Source: Ichthyosporea sp. XGB-2017a (taxonomy: Eukaryota > Opisthokonta > Ichthyosporea). From it: a stretch of 33,155 bases of DNA. The number at the start of each line of letters is the position of its first letter. The first letter of the stretch is position 1. The notes under the pieces are model-generated. The model did not search any database, had not been told where the DNA came from, and was given only the letters and a program-made list of their open reading frames with translations. A program made the translations under genes and the position numbers. Positions 18,101 to 26,358 of this stretch are shown here, piece after piece. The stretch is from NCBI GenBank assembly GCA_002811675.1, contig PDIM01010333.1:422415-455569 (forward strand), read 5' to 3'.

Positions 18101-18925
18101 TGCCTGTTCTTTCAACAAATCAAAAAAGGGAGGAATGGGAATATCAAATGAATTCTCCCCGTACTTGTAGATAGCCTCCTCGACCTCAGCCTCATTGGCA
18201 TATCCCTTGCTACTCAAATAATGACCGATGTTCTTGTCTGCAGGGAAACTCAAGTTAACAAACTTCCCTAAGGAATGGTCGTAAATATACTTTGTCTGTT
18301 GGAAGAAGAAATAGCTCTCTGCCTGACCGGTGACTTTGGAGACAATATGCTCAATTTTGACAAGCTCAGCTGCCCCATGATTTGCTATGGGCTGAACCCG
18401 CACATGAGTAGCCTTGGCTGGATCGGAGCAAGGCAAGCATGTAAACACCGTCTTCAACTTGACAGACCAGTGGCAACTAAGGTAGGTGATTCCATTGGCC
18501 ATTGCAATAAGCGAGAGGAGAAGGTAGTTGACATCGATATCCATATTCTCAGGTGCATAAGGGTCATAATCTTCCTCTTCCCCGGTCATATTCTTCGCAG
18601 CCAATTTCGTGGACTGCAAAATCAAATTATTAAACTCGTCCACCTCATCGTCATCAAAACGGAAGTAAATAATTCCGGACAACCAGAGCAGATAGAGAAC
18701 TGCATACGGCCAGACGTAAAAGTGAAGCATTCGAGGAAGAGGGACATGAAGGGACGATTCTTCAATTTCAGCACCAATCACAACGCCTTCCCCCCCACCT
18801 GAGGTTTGTTCATGATCTTTGACCTGCTCACACGCCTGTTGTTTCTCATCATTGCCTCCGCTTGACCCTTCTCGTGTGGAGTTCTTCCGTGCCGCAGATT
18901 CACTGTTTCCCCCACTATTACCCAT
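15137..18925 (-). CDS. P5A-type cation-transporting ATPase (ATP13A1/Spf1 family)
   Basis: Encodes 1262 aa from ATG 18925 (A at -3); the frame is open to a TTG at 18961. P5A ATPases sit in the ER and dislocate or extract mislocalised transmembrane helices, such as those of tail-anchored proteins. Diagnostic motifs: PPELP at residues 523-527 in M4 with following ELSLAVNHSL (the P5A signature), phosphorylation site Asp566 in FDKTGTLTTDDL, actuator TGES at 386-389, and GDGTND at 909-914. Two N-terminal hydrophobic segments (about 55-75 and 125-145) precede the core. A charged helical insertion after GDGTND (about 930-1010, EKMKHDLEKRKLEFRKNYEE) and LGDASVASPFTSK are also typical. The N-terminus MGNSGGNS fits an N-myristoylation signal, which is unusual for this family. 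An orthologue of ATP13A1/Spf1 is very likely. Confidence 0.97.
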   Translation of the reverse strand: MGNSGGNSESAARKNSTREGSSGGNDEKQQACEQVKDHEQTSGGGEGVVIGAEIEESSLHVPLPRMLHFYVWPYAVLYLLWLSGIIYFRFDDDEVDEFNNLILQSTKLAAKNMTGEEEDYDPYAPENMDIDVNYLLLSLIAMANGITYLSCHWSVKLKTVFTCLPCSDPAKATHVRVQPIANHGAAELVKIEHIVSKVTGQAESYFFFQQTKYIYDHSLGKFVNLSFPADKNIGHYLSSKGYANEAEVEEAIYKYGENSFDIPIPPFFDLLKEQAMAPFFVFQVFSVALWSMEAMFYYSMFTLFMLVMFECLIVKQRLKNMSDLKELGSKPYKLQVYRERKWREKMSNELLPGDIVSLTRHGEDYSCPCDFLLLNGHCIVNEAMLTGESTPQVKEPILDLNPNDNLDMKLHGKLNVVFGGTRVVHLTPPEKDSAGLRAPDKGVTAYVLKTGFDTDQGKLVRTIVFGSERVTANSMEAFIFILFLLVFAVYAAIYVWNKGMEDPDRKKSKLLLKCIIIVTAVIPPELPMELSLAVNHSLIALVEFYIYCTEPFRIPFAGKIDICCFDKTGTLTTDDLLVDGVAGLEPTETDRKSVGSGVRRMNELPVQSYYVLGGCQALSVLDGELVGDPMEKEVLKAINFNIPHADVVVPSGKSALRGQIKVKHRWHFASALKRMAAVIEVEEGNVRKNYGVCKGAPETLEKFFQDVPFNYAATYKAFAREGSRVIALGYKPMAESYSSSELRDMDRSVVEKDLIFAGFLIVNCPLKSDSKKALKLLKNSSHYLVMITGDNALTACRVAQDCLIVDKTPLILTNSSSMAGEFPKTFPEGWFWQTNDENLNMPLLPDNDVKSLNKYDLCVTGKGLTYLAGRHDFLKFLPRIKVYARTSPDQKAFIIGSLNSLGYTTCMCGDGTNDVGALKRAHVGVALLGCTEEEVKEKMKHDLEKRKLEFRKNYEERMLKYEEQRAAYSAGPSTQAVQKTKRQIELEKKVMEMNESLQDMDMQDVPRVQLGDASVASPFTSKVSSVMCIPHLVRYGRCTLVITMQMFRILALNCLISAYSLSELALEGIKFSDFQYTSQGIFLAMCFFHISKAKPLEKLSAVRPVTSIFNFYMPLTVLLQFAVHIYSIRFLIDLTKSISDWDENKVDVDADFEPNVVNSAVFIISSTMQVSTFAVNYAGSPFMPTLMEHKPLFYSVLGSFAAMFIAASGSKPEFNKYMQLELFEPDLSDTILRVLALDFIGAFLVDRVLWFLFANTKPKPLY

Positions 18926-19473
18926 ATTCACACACACAATGCAGCAACACCAATAACCCAATCAAACACAAAACAACACACTCTCTAGCACTGTCTTTCT
19001 CCTGTAGTCCTAATCCCAGCACACACACACAATAGCATACAAATCCCACACATGTACATGCACGAGTCCCAGGAGTAGCGAGGGTCCATTCACAAAGGCA
19101 CAAGACTGCACTGCAGTAATAATAACAATAATGACCGAAACCAACAGGCCCAGATCGAGTAGTGTGCAGACAGTCCCACCCACTATCCCTCCTCCAATCA
19201 CACCAACACTACATAGTCTAATTAATTGAAATATCACCCTCTATCACACCACCCTAACCCTCCCTGGTAAAAAGAACCCCACCCCGCGTCTTTGGGTAGC
19301 GAAAGTTTATTCAGCAAAAAGCATCGCTCATTTTGAAGCAAAATAAAAGTCACTTATGGACAACTTGAAAGGAAAAATGTTCCAAATGCCATTACATACA
19401 AGCATTATCTTTAGCCTCTATTCCCGTTCCAGGAATGCGTAATGGTGTCAAATAAGTACAGAGCTTTGCACCA
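18926..19473 (-). promoter_or_regulatory. P5A-ATPase upstream region and amidohydrolase 3' UTR
   Basis: Both flanking genes are on the minus strand. AATAAA on the minus strand at 19306-19311 lies about 165 bases past the amidohydrolase stop and likely ends its mRNA. The remaining ~380 bases upstream of the P5A ATG hold CA-repeats (18950-19035) and no clear TATA box. Minus-strand frames here (61 and 75 codons) show no supportable features. Confidence 0.45.
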
Positions 19474-21429
19474 CTATACATACATATAACAAAGAAAAGC
19501 AATGATGACTATCCACGGTGTTTTCACCCAAGATCCAGCCACAGAAAGTCTTCCTGCATTGGAGGTACCCAAATGATCGTATACTACACGCCCATCAGAT
19601 ACCGTGCGGAGTACTTTTGCATTGCCCACCTTCTCAAAAGAACTGACAGTAAAGATATCTGTGTCTAGCACAATAACATCAGCACGTTTCCCCACTTCGA
19701 TTGTGCCTGTGATGGGTGAAGAGGAAGAGCTGCTCAGGACCTGTGCAGGGACTCGTGTCATCATATCCACAACCTTCTCCCGACTGATGGTACTTTCCAG
19801 TAGTCCCGCGGCATCTAATCTGGCAAATACAGTTTGCAGCTTGATAAATGGTGACAGCTTATCTGCATCCCAATCACTGCTAAGAATGACATTAGCACCA
19901 CTTGCTACCATGGCCTCAAAAGGTTGAAGTTGCTGCGTGCGTTCCGAACCGAGAAGGGAAGTCATATCAGCCACATAATCACTGCTCTGGCTGCTCGGCG
20001 CCAATTGAAAATCTGCATAAACACCTCGGGATTTAAAAAGCGCGCGATCTTCAGTTGCAATCTGGTACAAGTGTGTGATACGATGAGGTTTGTTATTGCC
20101 ACCCAGCCCTTGGACAGCGGCAATTTCATCCAATGCGATGCGCACTGCTCTATCACCAACTGCATGGAAATGTAACTGAAAACCATGTGCAACCAATGCA
20201 GAAGTATAATTACGGAGAAGCTGTGAATCCGCAAAATATAACATTCCATTAGTGCTATTGGTCGCAACCCCTGGAGGACTGGTATACGGGGAGTTCATTG
20301 CAGCAGTTCCTAACGTGAGAATCCCATCGATATATATTTTGATATGATTAAACCACACCATCGAGCTGGGGTGAGTGGTCTCGTCCCGATACTTTGACTT
20401 CAGTTCGGCCAACTGTGTGTCAAAGGGCTTATCCGGATAGAGATACAAGGCATTGCTAGCACGGATACCCAAAGCTGATGCAGAAGAAGAGGAAGATGTG
20501 GAAATAAAGTCCGCGGGTGACACTTCTTCTTCCACATCTATCCATGCGGCATCTCCAAAGCGACTCCAGAACCCACCGGCATCGCTCACAGAGGTAATTC
20601 CATTACTAGCCAAAGTAGCAAGAGTGGCTTTCAATTTGTTCTTGAAATACGCACGATTTGCATCGCCACTATACGCGGCATCCCGAAGCCGCTGTTGGGC
20701 ATTTTCAAAAAAGATCCCAGTCACTTCTCCCGTATTAGCATCTAGATGAACAATTCCACCCGCGCCCGCCGCATCAGTAGAAACGGATGCGCCTGGCACC
20801 AGTATCCCTTCCAGTCCTGCAGCGACAATGGCGGGGGTGTTCACCCACACTCCATGCCCCAAATCATCCAGCAGAAGAACCGGTTTGACACTCTCAAGGG
20901 AGTCGAGGAACTGAAGAGAGTTATTCAGCCCGTCATCATTAGGCAACGCCATGCCAGCCAGAACCGACTCAATGCCGATACCGCTACCCAAAATCCATGG
21001 GGCGTCTATAAACACCTCTGCACAGGTACGCAGTTCCTCCGCGAACAGGGTGCGAGAGGAGAAGGTTCGGGAGAAAACGCAATTATCGCTATTCACTCCC
21101 GCCTCTACGGGGTGCAAATGGGAGTCTTGCACCCCGGGCAACACCACATACTCCTTCCCCTGCAGGTCATAAACCGTTACTGGGGTCGTCTTTGTGACTG
21201 TTGACAGGTATGTTTCAGCGGCAGCAGTTGTCCCCACGAAGACAATCAAAGTCCCATTGGTAATAAGTGCAGAAGCGTAGCTGCCCGTGTCGAGCGCTGT
21301 GGGTGTAAAGACTTTGGTGTTGAGGTAGGCGGTCAGGGAGGCAGACTGGGTATGTAGGAGTACATCTGTAGCCAAAAGACAAGAAAGTGAGAGTAGAAGA
21401 TGAAAAAGAGATCCGACGAGTGCCCCCAT
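19474..21429 (-). CDS. Secreted YtcJ-like amidohydrolase, possibly GPI-anchored
   Basis: Encodes 651 aa from ATG 21429 (G at +4). The start MGALVGSLFHLLLSLSCLLA is a signal peptide. The body is an amidohydrolase-family-3 (YtcJ/LAF3-like) metal-dependent hydrolase: GVQDSHLHP at about 98-106 supplies the first metal-binding pair, HIKIYIDGILT at about 360-370 carries the lysine expected to be carbamylated, HFHAVGDRAVR at about 420-430 carries further ligands, and LSSDWD at about 515-520 holds the catalytic Asp. The C-terminus returns to a beta-sandwich pattern (GKRADVIVLD) and ends in a hydrophobic tail (TPWIVIIAFLCYMYV) after a small-residue stretch SNAG, as in a GPI-anchor signal. Substrate is unknown; family members hydrolyse amides such as N-substituted formamides. 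Most relatives are cytosolic, so secretion is notable. Confidence 0.92.
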   Translation of the reverse strand: MGALVGSLFHLLLSLSCLLATDVLLHTQSASLTAYLNTKVFTPTALDTGSYASALITNGTLIVFVGTTAAAETYLSTVTKTTPVTVYDLQGKEYVVLPGVQDSHLHPVEAGVNSDNCVFSRTFSSRTLFAEELRTCAEVFIDAPWILGSGIGIESVLAGMALPNDDGLNNSLQFLDSLESVKPVLLLDDLGHGVWVNTPAIVAAGLEGILVPGASVSTDAAGAGGIVHLDANTGEVTGIFFENAQQRLRDAAYSGDANRAYFKNKLKATLATLASNGITSVSDAGGFWSRFGDAAWIDVEEEVSPADFISTSSSSSASALGIRASNALYLYPDKPFDTQLAELKSKYRDETTHPSSMVWFNHIKIYIDGILTLGTAAMNSPYTSPPGVATNSTNGMLYFADSQLLRNYTSALVAHGFQLHFHAVGDRAVRIALDEIAAVQGLGGNNKPHRITHLYQIATEDRALFKSRGVYADFQLAPSSQSSDYVADMTSLLGSERTQQLQPFEAMVASGANVILSSDWDADKLSPFIKLQTVFARLDAAGLLESTISREKVVDMMTRVPAQVLSSSSSSPITGTIEVGKRADVIVLDTDIFTVSSFEKVGNAKVLRTVSDGRVVYDHLGTSNAGRLSVAGSWVKTPWIVIIAFLCYMYV

Positions 21430-22204
21430 TGGCTCTGATGTCTTTGTACTGTCTTACTATTTGGCTTGCGAATTGAAACTATAAGACTAAAAATTCAAAA
21501 GTAAATGTAATCAATCCCCTGTTAAGCTATTTACATGTCTTCCCTTTATAATACTGTAATATAAATCCCCCACCACACAAGGAACCACAAACGTACACAG
21601 ACAGAGATTCACCAAAAGCCACACAAACTAATAAGCCAACAACAACAGTACCAACTAAACCAAACAAACAAATAAATTATAAATGCATTATTATAATTAC
21701 AAATATATCGATCATGGTGAATATTTGATTGATCAATTTCAAATTCCTAAAGGACATTTTTGGCCAAAGTGCAGCTAGACAGTAGACTAGCCTCGAGTAC
21801 TCTGTAGTGCAGAGCTGCTCTGCCCGCTCAAATACCCGAGGTTTTGATAATTGATGGCCCTTTTTATTTGCTTACTTTTTCTGTTATATAATACGGTTAA
21901 AATACCCGTATTTTTGTACTGGGAAGCACGTGGAAATTGGAAACCCGAAATATTATATAACTGGAACCCTGATCTCCACTGGACTACCTGCAAGACGACT
22001 ATGTACTGGGATACACCCCTACTAGGGGCCGTGTAGTGTATAGCACCACTGCCCACTGCCCGAGTCTCTCTTTGTGAAATCTGTTCCTGACCGCCATTGA
22101 AAGTAACGTGTGAATCTCCCTTCTAATTCCCTCCTTCCCTCCCTCCTCCCCCACCCCCCTCTGGATATATATTGTGTATCACTTTTCCGTTTAGATTAAA
22201 GAGA
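21430..22204. promoter_or_regulatory. Divergent intergenic region
   Basis: About 775 bases between divergent genes, AT-rich at 21640-21760. It contains small hairpins: GCAGAG/CTCTGC at 21808-21822 and CCCCTACTAGGGG near 22015. A CT/CCC-rich stretch (22120-22165) and the TATA-like GGATATATATTG at 22163-22174 lie just before the next ATG. Overlapping short frames on both strands (89 codons minus, 61 codons plus) have no recognisable features. No RNA gene was recognised. Confidence 0.45.
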
Positions 22205-23899
22205 ATGAAGGAGCACGAGCTTAAAGAGCCTGTGATTTACACATATCCTTGGGAAATGGTGATGGCTGCATATGAGAAAAGGTTTCCCATATGCCCTGAG
22301 ATCCCAATCTTATTGGAAACAAAACAAACCGAGAACATTACTTCCCCAGATGGTGCGCAGACGGAGGTTCTCCGCTGGTGCAAAATTAATGCTGAGGCTC
22401 CCGGCTGGCTTAAGCGAATGGCTGGTGTACAGTTCTTGGTGTTTTTTCAGCGCAACTGCATTGATAGAGCTAAGAGAGTGTTGGTGATTGAGGCGTGGAA
22501 TGAAACATTTGCAGGGAAAGTAAACATTAAGGAAGTATGTCGCTATGAAGTTTGCAAGGAGAATCCACAGCACACTGCCTTTTATCAGTCAGCGTCACTG
22601 GATTTGAATCTCCTTCCTGGATTTGATGGGGCAGCGGAGTGGTGTTTTGTGAATGCGTACTTGGCGAATGTAAAAAAGGGTAGGGAAATTGTAGAAAAGT
22701 TTCTGAGGCAACTTGTGGATGAAGAAGGCATCGAAGAGATACCTCCTTTCATTGAGCAACCACATACTTTAGGGGATGGTCGTGATTTTGTGAGTACGGC
22801 TGAGAAGATTGGTATAAATCTGGCTACTGTTCCGGAGACCAAGACGTCTGCTCCTACGACACCGACTGCGGCAGCGCTTGAACAAGATAGGGCACGAAAG
22901 GCTGACAAGAAGACTACATCGTTTGCGACTTCTGTGCCCGAACTACCCGAAGTAGTCGTAAGTGGAGATGATGACTTGAGCGTGTCGGGTGTGCGTGCCG
23001 GAGTACTGGAAGGCTATCTTTCCAAGTGGACAAATTACCTCTCGGGGTATCAAAAGAGATATTTTATCCTTGGTGATGGTGTGCTTCAGTATTATAAAAG
23101 CAAAGAAGACGCAGATCTTGTGCGAACAGGAGCAAAGCTAAAGGCTTCGAAATCTAGCTCAAACACTGGGGAAGGGGGTGCAGATCCGAGGGGATCTATT
23201 CCAATTCAGGATGTTGTTATATCCGTGAACTCGGATAGTGAAGTGGAGTTTAGTGTGTACAATAAGGACATTCAGTTTTATTTACAAGCCAGTGAACTGG
23301 AGGAAAGGCGTCGATGGATCATTGCTTTGGGAAGTGCAAAAGCTCAGTTGATTGATGAAGCAGGCCCAGTTGGAGGCCGTGCCAGGGGCATGATGAGCAG
23401 TCCAGTTGTTCGCGGCGCGTCTTCCATGCAAATCGGCGGAAATAGAGGGCATTCCCGCAATAGTAGCACCTGCAGCTTGTCGGCCATGGATATGAACACC
23501 CCAGTGACCATGGATGAGAAAATTGCTGAAATCAAGACATACGAGGATTTGGTTACCAAACAGCTCAAAAGGCTAAAGGAAGATATGAATGAAGTCCTGT
23601 TAGGGAAGCCTGGAGCAGTTGGTGAAGTAAGCGAAGATGTGGAAGCAACGGTGAGGGAAATTAAGGAGAGGGAAATGGTGTTTACTGCCACCTCGAAGGC
23701 TTTATTGGACGTTCTCGTGGGCTCGATCGACGCTATACGTGGACAGGAGCGGGACTGGGAGCGAGTACTAGAAAAAGAGTCCAACAAGAGGCTTGAACTT
23801 GAGCGCTCAATTAATCATCTCAATGCAAAAAAGAATGAACTCGAGCGTGCGTTGAGCGCAAACAAAGAGAAACTGAAAACTTCTTCAAAGTCTAATTGA
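22205..23899 (+). CDS. PRELI-domain lipid-transfer protein with FAPP-like PH domain and coiled coil
   Basis: Encodes 564 aa from ATG 22205 (A at -3); the frame is open to a TTG at 22172. Residues about 1-185 form a PRELI/MSF1 domain closest in pattern to SEC14L1-type proteins (YTYPWEMVMAAYEKRFP, IEAWNETF, FYQSASLDL). PRELI domains move phospholipids between membranes. Residues about 265-382 are a PH domain strikingly like FAPP1/FAPP2: LSKWTNYLSGYQKRYFILGD with Lys274 and Arg285 at the 11-residue spacing of the PI4P-binding K7/R18 of FAPP1, and the closing helix RRRWIIALGSAKAQL. Coiled-coil helices follow at about 435-470 and 520-560. The inferred role is lipid transfer at PI4P-rich trans-Golgi contacts. 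The CRAL-TRIO and GOLD domains of SEC14L1 are absent. Confidence 0.93.
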   Translation: MKEHELKEPVIYTYPWEMVMAAYEKRFPICPEIPILLETKQTENITSPDGAQTEVLRWCKINAEAPGWLKRMAGVQFLVFFQRNCIDRAKRVLVIEAWNETFAGKVNIKEVCRYEVCKENPQHTAFYQSASLDLNLLPGFDGAAEWCFVNAYLANVKKGREIVEKFLRQLVDEEGIEEIPPFIEQPHTLGDGRDFVSTAEKIGINLATVPETKTSAPTTPTAAALEQDRARKADKKTTSFATSVPELPEVVVSGDDDLSVSGVRAGVLEGYLSKWTNYLSGYQKRYFILGDGVLQYYKSKEDADLVRTGAKLKASKSSSNTGEGGADPRGSIPIQDVVISVNSDSEVEFSVYNKDIQFYLQASELEERRRWIIALGSAKAQLIDEAGPVGGRARGMMSSPVVRGASSMQIGGNRGHSRNSSTCSLSAMDMNTPVTMDEKIAEIKTYEDLVTKQLKRLKEDMNEVLLGKPGAVGEVSEDVEATVREIKEREMVFTATSKALLDVLVGSIDAIRGQERDWERVLEKESNKRLELERSINHLNAKKNELERALSANKEKLKTSSKSN

Positions 23900-24410
23900 A
23901 GGCCGTTGTTTTTCCGGTCAAGCGAAATCTTTTCTTGTTTTTGCCAGTTAGTGACGATGAACAGCTCGAGCCTTGAAGCAGCTGAGACCTGAGACCTGAG
24001 ACGACAACCAGCCGTAAGCCGCTTGTGTTGTGCGTTGTAGATATTCCCTTTGGGGGATTTGAAAGGAAGAGAAGAAGAAGTAGCGCGAAAGTGAGAAACG
24101 TGAGTTGAAATAGTTGTCGGAGACTCGGAACCCAGCAGACAGGCGACAAGTGACTTACACTCAACAGTCATCAGCAGTAGTAGTCACTAATACTGCAAGG
24201 CTCTTCTGTCCCAAAAGGCCAAATTCCAAGCGCAGGAGGAGTTAATAAATTTCAAACACAGCAACTTCACACCTGGCCCAAGATTATTAATAATTCTGCA
24301 TTCCACAGCATTGACACAAACTACACAATGCAGCATATTGCCATATTAGGACTTAGCGTCCCCTTAACCCCCTCCCCATGCACCCAGCTAGGGTTACGCC
24401 TGGAGTGTTG
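23900..24410 (+). other. 3' UTR and intergenic DNA before the tubulin promoter
   Basis: An AATAAA at 24244-24249 probably ends the PRELI-PH mRNA, giving a 3' UTR of about 350 bases. A short tandem repeat TGAGACC (three copies, the last ending G) lies at 23983-24003. Frames of 70-130 codons in this stretch have no domain or signal pattern that supports a gene. Confidence 0.45.
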
Positions 24411-24424
24411 GTTACCATGGAGAC
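24411..24424 (+). promoter_or_regulatory. X-box-like RFX site upstream of alpha-tubulin
   Basis: GTTACCATGGAGAC fits the degenerate RFX X-box (RYYNYY, 1-3 bases, RRNRAC) at every position. It lies about 386 bases before the tubulin ATG and about 220 before its TATA box. RFX factors drive ciliary genes in animals and choanoflagellates; use here is inference. Confidence 0.4.
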
Positions 24425-24570
24425 GCTTATTTATATCCTTTTTTTTTGTTTGCTCCGTGCAGGTTGTTTGTTTTTTATGCAGCTGCAGCTGCCACTCGCG
24501 AAGAAGAAAAGCTGCAGTGACTATGGCTTTTTTGTATGGAGAGGAGGAGAGAGGAATGTAGCGTCGCTTC

Positions 24571-24590
24571 ACTATGGGGGCGCCTATAGT
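24571..24590. promoter_or_regulatory. Imperfect dyad in the tubulin promoter
   Basis: ACTATGGGGGCGCCTATAGT matches its own reverse complement at 16 of 20 positions. It sits between the X-box-like site and the TATA box, so it may be a factor-binding site. Chance is possible. Confidence 0.3.
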
Positions 24591-24632
24591 TAAGAGTTTA
24601 GTATGGGAAAAGCCAGTACAATCACATTGGGG

Positions 24633-24640
24633 TATAAATA
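24633..24640 (+). promoter_or_regulatory. TATA box of the alpha-tubulin gene
   Basis: TATAAATA, about 157 bases before the tubulin ATG, in a clean GC-balanced context. A start site near 24665 would give a leader of about 130 bases, which contains a T-rich stretch (24729-24738). Confidence 0.6.
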
Positions 24641-24790
24641 TGAGACGCTTCCTCCTCTTGCGGTGCATTTCTTTTTTTCTTTGTGAATCTTTGTGTTGTG
24701 TACTCATAATCCGTACAAATCAATCACAAGTCTTTTTTTTTTGGAAACAGAAAAACCTTTTAAGAAACAAAATCCTTTTTTTGCAAGTAA

Positions 24791-26152
<1,362 letters not shown>

Positions 26153-26238
26153 ATGTATTGAACTCGTCTTCAACATTGCTGAAGCTGTGAAACCGTACGT
26201 TTCTCAATTGTTGTTTTGGGTTTAGTGTAGTAGTAGTA

Positions 26239-26358
26239 AATAAAATTCTCGTAAGAGGGCATTGCTTGCTGGTACTGCATGCCTTTTTTTTTTCAACGCA
26301 ATTACCTTGTTTGTTTAATTTTTGAATTTCATGAATAGTTTTCCTCTTTTGTTTTATT
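26239..26358. terminator. Convergent poly(A) signals of tubulin and the amidotransferase gene
   Basis: Plus-strand AATAAA at 26239-26244 follows the tubulin stop by 87 bases. A minus-strand AATAAA at 26353-26358 contains the TAA stop of the amidotransferase gene itself, so that gene may use a further variant signal (ATTAAA on minus near 26315). Confidence 0.5.

Noticed and set aside
21787-22056. 89-codon minus-strand frame in the divergent spacer
   Set aside because: No family pattern; it overlaps an opposite 61-codon frame of equal quality.
24328-24593. Short plus-strand frames with hydrophobic stretches before tubulin
   Set aside because: They sit in the tubulin promoter, the hydrophobicity comes from a T-run, and overlapping frames look equally good.
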